Positions 45,402 through 55,154 are shown, numbered from the stretch's first letter. The stretch is DNA of 64,000 bases from Planctomycetaceae bacterium (GCA_947476295.1 CANJQC010000008.1:1-64000), one strand, 5' to 3'. The notes: generated by a model not told the origin, from the sequence alone. Translations and numbers: made by a program.

Positions 45402-48400
45402 TTATTCAATGATTGTGATGTGATCGTCTGACGCAGAGTCCTTCACCAGGGGGGATTCGACAACCGTGGAGTTCGTTGATTTTAGCACCGGACCGTTCGA
45501 AGCGTCCGTCGCAAACAACAGATCAAGCGGATAGCGTGTGTGGATCCTGATGGCCGAGTATCGACGATACAGTTCGCTTATCATCGCTATAGCCGACGTG
45601 AGGGTGACCCATTTAAGCATAGGTGAGTCGATAACGCCCCAGGCATTTGCAATTCCAAGGAGCACAGTCATCGTGATCAGCACAGCCGCAAACGCCGTAC
45701 GGCCGGTGAAGCGATGACGTTCCACCCTGGTGGCGTGCGAAGCCAGGGCGTTCTGAACTGACAGCGCGGACAGTGTACGGAAAGAATCCATGTTTTGCTT
45801 CAGTTTCTGCAGAACCATTTTTTGCCGAGGGTGAATGGGTTGTTCCTCGACCACAGCAGCGACGGCATCGAACTCCCCGGTCGGATCAGACATCTTCAAA
45901 GCCTCGCTATCGTCCAGATTCACGTTATTGGCAAGCAAGTATTGCTCGATGAACGATTTCACTTTAGGAGCGGACTTTACAGGAGTTTCTCTGGCAGGCT
46001 TCGCAGCTGGGGCCGCCGGCGGTTCTCGCTTCTTATCAGCAGCCGTCAATTCACCCGGCAATGCATAGCCAGCAGACTTGCGGCAGCGTGACAGCAGTTG
46101 TTCCATATAGTTGCGAACAAAATCATCAGAATTCTCTTCCCGAGCCGGTTCATGGAGAGGTTCGACAGCGGGCACCGAAGCCGTCGCCATAAGTTGGGCC
46201 ACGTTTGAACCAAAGCGAAACGCGACGGCCTTGTTTGTCCCCGTTGGCTCGGACAAATCCAGGCACTCGGCTTGCGGCACAGGAGTAACGCTCCTCGCAG
46301 CAGACTTACGCATTCCGAACAGTCCGGGTAGCACCGACGGCAAATCTGTCGCAGGACCGTGTGCCGAGAACGTAGATACCGAATGGTCGCGATCATAGTC
46401 CAGATCAGCATCATGAGAAACCTGGCGATAGGGCTCCAGCTCACCAGCGGCTGACGAATCGGCATGTAGATCCCGAGCGGAAGATGCAGCATGCTCTGCA
46501 GGTAACGTTAGCTGGCGGGTGGCCGCCTGAATTTCGGCACGAGCCAGTTCCAGTTGTTGACGCGCTTCCAGCAATTGACGCCGCTGGGATTCCAGATCGC
46601 CTTCGGATTGTTCAATCTTTCTCGCTCGTTCACGGATTTCTTCATCGCGTCGGTCCAGCAGTTCCGCCCGTTGATCCAGTTCCCGTGAGTGCTGTTCAAA
46701 CGACTCGGCGTTCCCGGTATCACCACCAGCCAGGTGCATAGGTGGCACTGTGACTGCCGGCAGCGAGTACTCAGCAAGCTTCGCGTTTAGTTCGTCACGC
46801 TCCAGGACAGATTTCGCAAGTTCCGCACGCAACGATTCCGACAGCTCTTTCACTTGCAACAGCTTCGATTCGCTTAGCTGCAGATAGCGACGATGTTCTT
46901 CAACGGCCTGACGAGCCTGCTCTAGGCGTTGCTCATGCAGCACCGATTCGCTCTTCAAGCGATTGGCATCGTCGATGTCCTGACCGGCGTCCTGCAGTGC
47001 GTCTTGCAGCTCACGCACATCTGACAACAGTGACTCACGTTCAGACAGCATCGACGCGCGCTCATTGTCAGCGGCGGTAAAAGACAGTAGCAATTCGTCT
47101 AATTGCTGCCGGACAGATAACAGCTCAGCATCTCGCTCGATGGTGGCAAAGTTTGCACCATCAGCAGGCTGCTCGCAGCGAATTGACTCGCGGTGGGCGT
47201 GTCGATCACTCTTGAACTGTTGAACGCATCGATGGACGTCAGCCGCGCGGCTATCGATTTCTGATTCATGGTGTCTCAGCTCTGCTGCGTGCAGATCGAG
47301 CACCGCGAATCGGCTTCGCAAGTCATCCAACTGTCGCGAGACCAGCACTTCACGCTCGCCGACTCCCGATTCGCGGCTGGCCAGATCCTGACGCAGTTGA
47401 GACAGTGCGCAGCGTTCGCTGACCAGAATCTCGTTGGCACCTTGCAAGGTGGCTCGTTCTGATTCTGCGGCCTGCACGATCGAGGCGACAGACCTCAGCG
47501 TTGCGGCAAGTCGCTCTTCCGCAGCGACAGTTTCAGCTGTCCGGCAATCCAGTTCTTCCCGTTCCGCCCGAATCGCTGCCGCCTGCCCCTCCAGCATTTC
47601 AGCGTCCACGACAGGTGTTGCAGGTTCTACAGCCACCGCCTGAGACGCTCGTTGTTCGCGTCGATACGTTTTCAACTTAAGCAGGCGTGCAGAAACCTCG
47701 TTTGCTCGTGATTCGATTTCCGACTGCCATTCCTGAAGTGCCAACTGTCGGGCTTCGGTCGATAGCTGTAGCTGTGGCAGTTCCGTTTCGTGCTTTGAAA
47801 GTTCATGCTGAGCCTGCTCAACAGCGGCGATCGATCGTGAATTCTGTTCCGCTGCGTCTGCCAACAGTCGCAGCTGATCCGCAAGAGTTTTATGTTGGCG
47901 GTCCACTTCCTCGGATCGCAGGACAATTTCGCGTTCCTGTGCGGCGAAGCGTTCCAGCTTCAACACCAATTCGTTCCATTGAGCCGTGATCTGCGACGAA
48001 CGATCCTCAATCGCGGCCAGTCGCGTTTCGGCAAAGCGTTCTCGTTCTCGAACGATTTGTGTAAGATCGTCAAGCTGCTGCTGACGCATCGTCAGCAGTC
48101 GCTGATGCTCTTCCAGTTCTTTCTGCAACGAAGTCTGAAGAAGAGGTGTATCCTGAACCGGAGGAGCGAATGAAATCGAAGGTCGAACGACAGGCTCTGG
48201 CAGAAGTGAAGGTACCTCCTGAAACTCCAGACGATATGAAACCGGGCCGAGGGAGACCACGTCGCCTTCGGTGAGTTGGTTCACGCCGCTCACAGGCAGA
48301 TCGTTGATCCAGACGCGACCATCAAGGCAGTTGACCGAGAATGCCCCAGCCTGGCGGGTGAAGCAGCAATGAGCCGCCACCGCACCCGAGAATCCCAGAC

Positions 48401-48545
48401 TGAACTCACTTGCCGCACCGGATCCGCAGCGGTACGTCCCGTCGGCCAGCGCGCGAAATGATTCGTGATGAGCGCCATACAATGGCGTCAGTACGGGAGT
48501 TCGACTGAAGGACGTTTGAGCGGACCGTGTCGTAGCAACCGACAT
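45402..48545 (-). CDS. FHA-like, long coiled-coil membrane protein
   Basis: A 1,047-residue protein. An FHA-like domain occupies residues ~25-115 (YRCGSGAASEFSLGF..AVAAHCCFTRQAGAFSVNCLDGRVWINDLPVSGVNQLTEGDVVSLGPVSYRLEF): the S-x-H/HC core and N of WIND are recognisable although the first Arg-Ser pair is weak. About 550 residues of heptad-rich coiled coil follow (dense E/Q/R/L), then a disordered linker, and a C-terminal part with two membrane helices (GRTAFAAVLITMTVLLGIANAWGVI; MLKWVTLTSAIAMISELYR). ATG 48545 is chosen; the frame extends 23 codons upstream. A scaffold that docks phospho-Thr partners at the membrane is an inference. Confidence 0.8.
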   Translation of the reverse strand: MSVATTRSAQTSFSRTPVLTPLYGAHHESFRALADGTYRCGSGAASEFSLGFSGAVAAHCCFTRQAGAFSVNCLDGRVWINDLPVSGVNQLTEGDVVSLGPVSYRLEFQEVPSLLPEPVVRPSISFAPPVQDTPLLQTSLQKELEEHQRLLTMRQQQLDDLTQIVRERERFAETRLAAIEDRSSQITAQWNELVLKLERFAAQEREIVLRSEEVDRQHKTLADQLRLLADAAEQNSRSIAAVEQAQHELSKHETELPQLQLSTEARQLALQEWQSEIESRANEVSARLLKLKTYRREQRASQAVAVEPATPVVDAEMLEGQAAAIRAEREELDCRTAETVAAEERLAATLRSVASIVQAAESERATLQGANEILVSERCALSQLRQDLASRESGVGEREVLVSRQLDDLRSRFAVLDLHAAELRHHESEIDSRAADVHRCVQQFKSDRHAHRESIRCEQPADGANFATIERDAELLSVRQQLDELLLSFTAADNERASMLSERESLLSDVRELQDALQDAGQDIDDANRLKSESVLHEQRLEQARQAVEEHRRYLQLSESKLLQVKELSESLRAELAKSVLERDELNAKLAEYSLPAVTVPPMHLAGGDTGNAESFEQHSRELDQRAELLDRRDEEIRERARKIEQSEGDLESQRRQLLEARQQLELARAEIQAATRQLTLPAEHAASSARDLHADSSAAGELEPYRQVSHDADLDYDRDHSVSTFSAHGPATDLPSVLPGLFGMRKSAARSVTPVPQAECLDLSEPTGTNKAVAFRFGSNVAQLMATASVPAVEPLHEPAREENSDDFVRNYMEQLLSRCRKSAGYALPGELTAADKKREPPAAPAAKPARETPVKSAPKVKSFIEQYLLANNVNLDDSEALKMSDPTGEFDAVAAVVEEQPIHPRQKMVLQKLKQNMDSFRTLSALSVQNALASHATRVERHRFTGRTAFAAVLITMTVLLGIANAWGVIDSPMLKWVTLTSAIAMISELYRRYSAIRIHTRYPLDLLFATDASNGPVLKSTNSTVVESPLVKDSASDDHITIIE

Positions 48546-49173
48546 GACGTTCTCCGACGAGCTTCTGACTTCTGTGCTTAGGCAGGCCCGCTGTCCTCCG
48601 TCAGGAAAACGCACGATGCAACTTCAACACGTACACGGTCTGACTCCTCAGCAACGGTCGTATCGATTCTGCGGCCCGGTAAAAAAATCGGTAATTTCTG
48701 CAGTCTATGAATGATTTAGCTCATAAAGAACCTTCCGGACGTAACGACATGCTGCCGGAACTCAACACGCCTGATAAACTAGCCAATGTTGTCGAACGGT
48801 TCCGGTTCTAAGGATCACGCAGCTGAGTGAGCAGTTGAACGAATTTCCGGCAACTCATACTCATCCGCAGGATTTATGCTGGTCGAGTTCGAATGATCCG
48901 CGAATGATGGCTGTGCGTGGGTTGGCAGATTCCCCAACGAAGACGATACTGCCGACTGGATGACGAAATGCAGCCAAGGTCGAGGATTGATGCGCCGCAT
49001 TCGGGCCAGCCAATTGAGTGTAGTGAGTGGCGAGCTATGATCAGACAGAGCGGCTTTCTGGAGTTCCGACGGCCCGGGACATTTTGGCAGTTCCTGCCTG
49101 CCGGGCAGGGAAGTGTTTGAGTTTGCATCGCGGCGCCGACGGAGAAGTGTGCAGCCATGCCCAACATCAGGTT
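48546..49173. other. gene-free divergent intergenic region
   Basis: About 630 bases between the FHA protein and the VanZ-like gene. Short frames on both strands have no family character. An A-run (GGTAAAAAAATCGG) lies about 130 bases upstream of the FHA gene start. I see nothing else. Confidence 0.5.
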
Positions 49174-49602
49174 GTGACAGTGCTCAACGAAGTTTCAACG
49201 TTTTCCACGCGCCGTATATGGAATTCCGCCCATCTGCTGTTTTGCATGATTCAAGTGGCGGCCGTGTCTTGGTCGCTGCTGACACCGGACCCGTTTGCAC
49301 TCGTGCGTGACACGTCATTGGACTGGATAGAGAACGCAGGCGACCTGCTGATGCATGCCGTTGTATTTACAGTACTGTCCGCCACGGTATTCAGTCTCTG
49401 TCTGGCAATCGTTGGCGAAATTCCGGCAGGCGCCGTCTTCGCGATGCTGGGATACTGCCTCACGGTAGAAGGGCTTCAAGAGTTTGTGCCCGGTCGAACC
49501 TGCGACCCGCGCGACGCCATCGCGAACGTCGCCGGCTTCGCCCTCGGCTTCGCCTTCGTCCGCGTTTTCATACTGCTGCGTCCTGCTCCGGCCAAAGCAT
49601 AA
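49174..49602 (+). CDS. VanZ-like membrane protein
   Basis: A 142-residue protein with four predicted membrane helices and the VanZ-like pattern: a polar Asp in the first loop, then NAGDLLMHAVVFTVLSATVF, LGYCLTVEGLQEFVPGRTCDPRDAIANVAGFALG. EGLQ..(V)PGR..D..D...N..G is the family's conserved core. GTG at 49174 (or 49180) gives a natural N-terminus; the frame is open upstream from 49027 without membrane character. Role unknown; VanZ-like proteins are often linked to cell envelope or glycolipid systems. Confidence 0.8.
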   Translation: MTVLNEVSTFSTRRIWNSAHLLFCMIQVAAVSWSLLTPDPFALVRDTSLDWIENAGDLLMHAVVFTVLSATVFSLCLAIVGEIPAGAVFAMLGYCLTVEGLQEFVPGRTCDPRDAIANVAGFALGFAFVRVFILLRPAPAKA

Positions 49603-49637
49603 CGCGACCATAAATAACGCGACCATAAATGACGCGA
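49600..49637 (+). repeat. 15-base tandem repeat overlapping the VanZ-like stop codon
   Basis: TAACGCGACCATAAA occurs twice in direct succession and a third, partial unit (TGACGCGA) follows. The first unit supplies the TAA stop of the VanZ-like gene. Confidence 0.8.
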
Positions 49638-49793
49638 GCGACTAGGTTCGGTTGGGTCGTACTCCGTGTCAGGCCTGTCGCGTAGGGTTTCATGCCAAAG
49701 GCATAACAGTGAAGGCCCAGGGAGCATGCGAAACGTAGAGTGCGGCGATGCCGGGTACCAGTTGGCGTAGCATTGGTCGAACCATCGATTTTG

Positions 49794-49846
49794 AACCACG
49801 AAGACAGGAAGAAGGCCAATCAGTTCTTTGTGTCTTCGGGGCTCCT
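49794..49846. repeat. degenerate CCACGAAGACA palindrome
   Basis: ACCACGAAGACAGGAAGAA is mirrored imperfectly by TTCTTTGTGTCTTCGGGGC. This CACGAAGACACGAAG-type hairpin is a common non-coding repeat in planctomycete genomes as I recall. It ends just before the small ORF at 49852. Confidence 0.5.
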
Positions 49847-49851
49847 CAATA

Positions 49852-50001
49852 ATGAAGAGTGATCGCATGGTTGTTGAGGGTCGCCTGATGCGTTTTGGCG
49901 AAACACCGAATGGCAGTTTTGTGTTAATCACCTTTGAATGGATTGAAAACGACTTGACCGTATATCCGGTCACTGCATTCGAAACGAGAAGGGAATCGTA
50001 A
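49852..50001 (+). CDS. small ORF coupled to the XRE gene, possibly a truncated toxin-like protein
   Basis: A 49-residue frame (MKSDRMVVEGRLMRFGETPN.. FEWIENDLTVYPVTAFETRRE) whose TAA overlaps the ATG of the XRE gene by one base. The WIEND-TVYPVTAFE pattern resembles the C-terminal strand of small toxin-like proteins that precede XRE antitoxins. The N-terminal two thirds of such a toxin would be missing, replaced by a palindromic repeat, so this may be a 5'-truncated remnant. The coupling to the next gene is a fact of the sequence; the toxin idea is an inference. Confidence 0.45.
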   Translation: MKSDRMVVEGRLMRFGETPNGSFVLITFEWIENDLTVYPVTAFETRRES

Positions 50002-50366
50002 TGGCCGAGAAATCAGGGCCTCGTAGGCGTGCTCCGACGGCGGCGGAAACCGAACGCATTCGCAAGGCGATAGCGGAAGAATCACGTCCGGAAGTGATGG
50101 CCGCGAATCGTGCGATGGGGCAGCGATTGCTCGCGCAAAAGCAGCAGGCCGCGACCGCCGCTGCCGAAGTGCAGGCTCAATTGCTGGCCGAAAAGGAGCG
50201 GCAACAGTTGTCTCTGTCCGAGCTGCAGGAGCGGGCCGGAATTGGTCGCAGCAACCTGTCGCGACTGTGGAACCAGACAGACCCGAAAGTGACTTTGGAA
50301 ACAGTGGATCGCATCGCCGCCGCGCAGCATAGCAAGCTGCGCGTCACACTGGAGTCAACACCGTGA
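50001..50366 (+). CDS. XRE-family HTH protein, probable antitoxin-like regulator
   Basis: A 121-residue protein. The N-terminal half is a charged helix (AETERIRKAIAEESRPEVMAANRAMGQRLLAQKQQAATAAAEVQAQLLAEKERQQ). Residues ~70-118 are a HTH_XRE domain (LSLSELQERAGIGRSNLSRLWNQTDPKVTLETVDRIAAAQHSKLRVTLE), like HigA/antitoxin regulators of small TA modules. It overlaps the small ORF upstream by one base and would be expected to bind its own promoter. Confidence 0.8.
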   Translation: MAEKSGPRRRAPTAAETERIRKAIAEESRPEVMAANRAMGQRLLAQKQQAATAAAEVQAQLLAEKERQQLSLSELQERAGIGRSNLSRLWNQTDPKVTLETVDRIAAAQHSKLRVTLESTP

Positions 50367-50600
50367 CTCGTCGCCACGCGATTTGCAATAGCCTCAAAGG
50401 CTACTAAGTCCGTTCAGACGACATCAAAGTGCCAGTCACCAGGGAACAACCTTTCAGAGTCGGCATGTCGGACGAAGGTTTTCTGCCGCTTATTCGCACC
50501 CACGGCTTGCCAAAATGCAGGATGAAGTATTTTACTATATTGTGTCGCTGTCGTAGACTACAGAGTTCAGTCTTTGATTTTCTGAACAAGGAATTCTTCA

Positions 50601-50915
50601 ATGTCGATAATCAGCAGCAGCCACATCTGGATTGATGATCGTAACATGGCGTGGATTGACCAGACGAATGTTAAAGTGATTGAAATTGCCCTGGAGCGTC
50701 TGGCACACGGGTCAAGCGTTGAAGAGATCGTCGATCAGCACAACGGATTACTGACATTTGCTCAGGTCCATGCGGCACTCGCGCACTACTACGATCTCCA
50801 GAGTGAATTTGACACGGAGATCGATCGTCAATTGAGTGTGGCCGACGAATTGAGAACCGATTCACTTTGCAGTCCGGGTCGATTGAAGCTGCGAGCAATG
50901 GGTCGCCTACAGTGA
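50601..50915 (+). CDS. DUF433 protein (antitoxin-like)
   Basis: A 104-residue protein of the DUF433 family: IDDRNMAWIDQTNVKVIEIALERLAHGSSVEEIVDQHNGLLTFAQVHAALAHYYDLQSEFDTEID. The family has a winged-helix-like fold and is regularly the first gene of a pair with DUF5615, proposed as a toxin-antitoxin unit. The stop overlaps the GTG of the DUF5615 gene (GTGA). Confidence 0.85.
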   Translation: MSIISSSHIWIDDRNMAWIDQTNVKVIEIALERLAHGSSVEEIVDQHNGLLTFAQVHAALAHYYDLQSEFDTEIDRQLSVADELRTDSLCSPGRLKLRAMGRLQ

Positions 50916-51259
50916 CCATCGCGTTTTACATGGATGTTCACGTTCGACGGGCAATTTCAGACGGGCTGAAACGCGCTGGTGTTGATGTACTCACGGCTCA
51001 GGACGATGGTGGAGCCCGATTGTCAGACCCCGATCTTCTGGATCGAGCCACAATCCTCGGTCGAGTCCTGTTTTCACAGGATGACGATTTGTTGCGCGAA
51101 GCCACAGAGCGACAGGCATCGAGGAGGTTATTTTCGGGCGTCGTGTACGCTCATCAACTTCGAATCACTGTTGGTCAGGCAATCCGTGACCTGCAACTCA
51201 TTGCAGAAGTTTATGAGGCCAGTGATATTGCCGAGCGAATTGAATATCTCCCGCTTTGA
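50912..51259 (+). CDS. DUF5615 PIN-like protein (toxin-like)
   Basis: A 115-residue protein from a GTG that overlaps the DUF433 stop. DUF5615 members have a Mut7-C/PIN-like fold. Here MDVHVRRAISDGLKRAGVDVLTAQDDG and RVLFSQDDDLLREATERQ supply the acidic positions that line the putative nuclease site (D at 8, and the D-D-D cluster near 64-66). Toxin activity is a family-level proposal and not established here. Confidence 0.82.
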   Translation: MTIAFYMDVHVRRAISDGLKRAGVDVLTAQDDGGARLSDPDLLDRATILGRVLFSQDDDLLREATERQASRRLFSGVVYAHQLRITVGQAIRDLQLIAEVYEASDIAERIEYLPL

Positions 51260-51954
51260 TTGCCGCAGTTGCGTCGTGTCGGTCCAGCATTTGGCTTACC
51301 CAAAAAGCAAATTATTGGCGAAAGTTTAGCACTACGGTGCATTCAACGGGTGGCGACGTGGCGGTAGTAGCCGCCTCTTGCCCGCCCGCCGGGGGACTGA
51401 ATCGTTAGCCAGCCGCCTCGAAACCACTGGAACAGCACTCTTCGAAGAAGAAGATGCCGAGATTCACCTGACGATCACCGGTGGTCCCAAAACTTTCGCT
51501 TTTCCCGTTCAAATACGCTTGGAACCTGACAGCCCCTATTGGCCGGGGCTCTGGCGTGATCTTTCGGCCACGCACCCCGGATTTGTCCCTGACTGACCCC
51601 AACAAAGAACTCAATCGGTCTTTGGACGGCGGTGGCATCGTCGTGGTGGCTTCTTCTCACTTTGCCTGATTGTAGAAGCGCGAGGCATTCAATGGAGGCG
51701 ATCGGGAAGAGCAGGGACTCCGCGAACGCTTTGAACGATGCTGCGATACATCGTTCACGGCGGTGCCTGAAACCGGCAGCCTTCCAATTGCCGATAGGCA
51801 AGTAACGAGGCCGACGCCTTTGAGTTTCTCCCGTGACAATTCGTCTTCAAGACAAATCGCATTTTTGTCACCACAAAATGCACGGTAGCACTGAACGTCG
51901 GGGTCGATAAGAATACGGGGCTTCCTCTTCGTTACCGTTAAGCCGGATCGCCTG
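51260..51954. other. gene-poor stretch, possible remnants
   Basis: No confident gene. A plus-strand frame at 51378-51596 (72 codons, containing PKTFAFPVQIRLEPDSPYWPGLWRDLS) and a minus-strand frame at 51657-51986 (containing PRILIDPDVQCYRAFCGDKNA and ELSREKLKGVGLVTCLSAIG) have some protein-like character but no family I recognise, and both overlap disordered text. They may be decayed genes. Confidence 0.4.
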
Positions 51955-53670
51955 ATGCTCACTCTTGTTTCCTTCCTGTTTTTCACGGTCCTTGTCGCTG
52001 TCGTTTCCTGGTGGAAGACACACGACGACCGTCAGGACACGGCTGACGGCTATTTCCTGGCTGGCCGGAGTCTGGTCTGGCCGGTGATAGGAGGATCGTT
52101 GCTGCTCACGAATATCTCCACAGAACAGCTCGTCGGCATCAACGGGGGCGGTTACCAGCACGGTATGTTGCTAATGACCTGGGAGGTATGGTCATCTCTT
52201 TCCATAGTTGCCATGGCCGTCATTTTTCTGCCGAGGTATCTGAAAAGTGGAATCACGACAATTCCGGAATTCCTCGAAATCCGCTTTGATCGCACCGTAC
52301 GATTACTGACATCACTGATATCCGTGATTCTGATTGTTCTGATCCTGTTGCCGTTCATTTTGTTCTCGGGTGCCGAGTTCATGATACCGGTGTTTGCAGT
52401 CCAGGAGTTCATGGGAGACAACTCCACCGTGAACATGCTGGTTGTCTGCTCGCTTCTGGCTCTGGTTGGTGGCGGCTATGCCGTTTTCGGTGGTCTCAAG
52501 GCTGTCGCTGTATCGGACACGGTCAACGGGGTGGGTCTGGCGATAGGCGGTTTAATGATCCCGATTTTTGGGCTGAGCTTTGCCGGACATGGCGATATCT
52601 GGCAAGGATTATCGACAATCATCGAACAGCAGCCGGAACGGATGGCTCCGATGGGCGACTCGGATGCCAATATTCCCTGGCATACACTGTTTACAGGCGT
52701 GACGCTGTTGACGACGTGCTATTGGTGTACGAACCAGGGAATCGTGCAGCGCACGTTCGCCGCGAAGAATCTGGCGGAAGGACAAAAGGGAACTTTGTTT
52801 GCCGCCGTCATGAAGCTCGTTGGGCCACTGTATCTGGTGCTGCCGGGAATCATTGCCTGGCACGTTGTCAGCAGCGGAAACTACGATCTAGGTGAGAACC
52901 CGATTCCCAGAGACGCCAACGGCGCCTACGGATTTCTCGTCAATCTTGTGCTGCCGGACTGGGCCACCGGTTTCTTTGCGGCAACGATTTTTGGAGCCAT
53001 CCTAAGTTCATTCAACAGCTTTCTGAACAGTGGAAGCACACTGTTCGCAGTCGATATTTATCAGGGGCTGCTGAATCGCAAGGCAACGGACCAGCAGGCG
53101 GTGCGAGCAGGACGGATCTTTGCTGTGGTGGTCATACCGCTGAGTGTGGGTCTGGTGTTGTTCTTCAAGTCTTACGGCAAAGCAGGACTGTTCGACTTGT
53201 TGATTCAGTATGTGTCAGTCACCAATATTCCGATGATTTCCATCATGGTGGTGGCGCTAATCAGCAAACGGACCCCGGCCATTGGCGTCGTTGTAGCTTT
53301 GATTGCAGGAATGGCATTTCAACTGTATTTCGGGATTCTGAACGCGGGCAAGCTGGGCGTTACTGTTGGCAATGAATTCTACGGCAGGGAGATGCACGGT
53401 CTGCATGTGGCCGGTGTCAACTTTGCACTGCTGATGCTGATCCTGCTTGCATTTCGAATATTAATGCCTCAACCGGAGCCCTTTGAACAGAAATATTCCG
53501 GGGACGTAGACATCACACCGTGGAAACTGGCCAAACCTGTCGGGCTCGGAATCACGCTTGTGGTCGTCGCGATCTATCTGAGCATGTGGAGTCGTTTTGG
53601 ACTGACGCCCGGCAAAAAGGTCGCTGCCGACTATGAGGTCTTGTACCCACCTTCTTCAGAGGCAGAATGA
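51955..53670 (+). CDS. sodium:solute symporter (SSS family)
   Basis: A 571-residue membrane protein with about 14 helices. SSS-family pattern: DTADGYFLAGRSLVWPVIGGSLLLTNISTEQLVGINGGGYQHGM at the N-terminus, YAVFGGLKAVAVSDTVNGVGLAIGG (the GGLxAV...D signature), WCTNQGIVQRTFAAKN and FFAATIFGAILSSFNSFLNSGSTLFAVDIYQ. It couples Na+ entry to uptake of a solute, by resemblance a sugar or related compound (SGLT branch). Gene stands alone; a short 54-base gap separates it from the converging DUF6263 gene. Confidence 0.88.
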   Translation: MLTLVSFLFFTVLVAVVSWWKTHDDRQDTADGYFLAGRSLVWPVIGGSLLLTNISTEQLVGINGGGYQHGMLLMTWEVWSSLSIVAMAVIFLPRYLKSGITTIPEFLEIRFDRTVRLLTSLISVILIVLILLPFILFSGAEFMIPVFAVQEFMGDNSTVNMLVVCSLLALVGGGYAVFGGLKAVAVSDTVNGVGLAIGGLMIPIFGLSFAGHGDIWQGLSTIIEQQPERMAPMGDSDANIPWHTLFTGVTLLTTCYWCTNQGIVQRTFAAKNLAEGQKGTLFAAVMKLVGPLYLVLPGIIAWHVVSSGNYDLGENPIPRDANGAYGFLVNLVLPDWATGFFAATIFGAILSSFNSFLNSGSTLFAVDIYQGLLNRKATDQQAVRAGRIFAVVVIPLSVGLVLFFKSYGKAGLFDLLIQYVSVTNIPMISIMVVALISKRTPAIGVVVALIAGMAFQLYFGILNAGKLGVTVGNEFYGREMHGLHVAGVNFALLMLILLAFRILMPQPEPFEQKYSGDVDITPWKLAKPVGLGITLVVVAIYLSMWSRFGLTPGKKVAADYEVLYPPSSEAE

Positions 53671-53724
53671 ACCAAGACTCTCCAGACTGACCGACGACCG
53701 GATCACGAGAAACTCGCAGACGTG

Positions 53725-54741
53725 TTAGTTTGCTGCATTGTCCGTCGCAGTGTCGTCCAGCAGTTCCTCGGTACTGTTTCCGTGGCAGAGGACGACGCTG
53801 TTGGGGCCGATGGCATTGAGTACGGTTTCGTCGTAGCGGATATCGCGTTTGAGCATCAGGCCGCGATCGATGTCGAGCGTCAGCGTTCCCTTGGGTGTGG
53901 CTTTGATCAGTTGGGAACGCATTGTGGGGCTTTTCTCTGCAGCTTCTACGGACGATCGGAATGAGATCATCGCGATACCGTTCTCGACTGATTCAAGGCG
54001 GAACGTGCGAAGCAGGTTGATCTGGCGACTGATCTCTTCTGTTACGCGCACGTTAACGGGGATCATTTCTCGCCAGGTATCACCGACAGCAACCGGGTTC
54101 TCCGGCAGCGGCATCAGGAACGTCACGGCGTCTGAATTGCGGGAAGTTGGAGCCAGCGGATTTGCAAAGGCTTCTGGTGTCGTCGTGGCGACGGCTTGTT
54201 GAACGTCGCCGGTCGCCGGGCTGGACGATTTTTTTCCGACCGTGACGTTTCCTGCTCGCGCGACAGCTTTCTCAGCTGGTACATAGCTCTCTGCCGAATA
54301 AGATTCCTGCAGCGCACTGCCAAGGCTGGAGATCCAGAATCGTGGTGCGCTGCCTTTAAGTAGTCGAGCTGTATTGCGAAACACAGGAGGAACTTCGTCA
54401 GGCTTCATGGTGGTGTCGAACTCGACCGGTTCAAACTGATTTGTCTGCACCTTCATACCCACAAATTCATACTGCATCGTAAGTCGTGCGGCACCAGCGT
54501 CATCAACGGATGTCACGGTGAAGATGCGTCGCTGTTCAATTCCGGTGACATCGACTTTGCGATTTTCTCCCTCCATGGCGTCCAGCGTGACGCTCTCGGT
54601 ATTCCTGTAGCGCAGTTTCTGATCGGGAGCAAACTTGTATCGCAGTGTCCATGTCGGAGATTGAACAGCGTCGTCGGGCAAACATGTTGCGGGGAGCGAT
54701 GCGGCCAACAAGACAACAGCCAGCAATAATTGAATGGGCAT
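53725..54741 (-). CDS. secreted DUF6263-like protein
   Basis: A 338-residue exported protein. Signal MPIQLLLAVVLLAASLPATCLPD, then WTLRYKFAPDQKLRYRNTESVTLDAMEGENRKVDVTGIEQRRIFTVTSVDDAGAARLTMQYEFVGM, the beta-rich N-terminal pattern of the DUF6263 group. The C-terminal half repeats the same style (PVAVGDTWREMIPVNV, GTLTLDIDRGLMLKRDIRYDETV). Function unknown. Confidence 0.75.
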   Translation of the reverse strand: MPIQLLLAVVLLAASLPATCLPDDAVQSPTWTLRYKFAPDQKLRYRNTESVTLDAMEGENRKVDVTGIEQRRIFTVTSVDDAGAARLTMQYEFVGMKVQTNQFEPVEFDTTMKPDEVPPVFRNTARLLKGSAPRFWISSLGSALQESYSAESYVPAEKAVARAGNVTVGKKSSSPATGDVQQAVATTTPEAFANPLAPTSRNSDAVTFLMPLPENPVAVGDTWREMIPVNVRVTEEISRQINLLRTFRLESVENGIAMISFRSSVEAAEKSPTMRSQLIKATPKGTLTLDIDRGLMLKRDIRYDETVLNAIGPNSVVLCHGNSTEELLDDTATDNAAN

Positions 54742-55154
54742 CTTCCATGATCCTTAAGAGCAGACAGCGAAATCTAAGTGGCGAGTGCAGTGCAGGAACG
54801 TGCAACGCTGCGCCGGGCAACTGCTTCGAAGCATATCACGTCGCTTGAGGAATCTCGCTGGTTTTCCAGGCTCCCGAAACAATTCGTTTCACTGGCACCA
54901 CGCTTGTCGGCAGAATCTGCCGAGGGAAGCAGCATCGTTTCGTGATCTGTCAGCGGCACGGCGTTGGTCGCCCGTGGTGTTATGTCACGCGGTCATGAGT
55001 GAGAGAATTGGCGAGCGGCATGCGTCAGCTTGCCGGCACAAAAACAAGGCACCGGAGGGCTCACGCCGCTCCGCTCGCCAGACTCATTTCTGGCCGCGTG
55101 GAGTATACCTTGCGCGGTCGCCAACTCGCCTGTCGGAATTGCAGGCTTCGAACG
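54742..55154. other. gene-free region containing dispersed repeat copy B
   Basis: Apart from the 86-base repeat at 55015-55100, I see no gene here. The region lies upstream of the DUF6263 gene and downstream of the DUF1501 gene, both on the minus strand. Confidence 0.5.
55015..55100 (+). repeat. 86-base dispersed repeat, copy B
   Basis: Same orientation and length as 33451-33536. In this copy the outer text GGCGAGCGG (just before the unit) is inverted as CCGCTCGCC, giving a longer hairpin. Confidence 0.75.
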
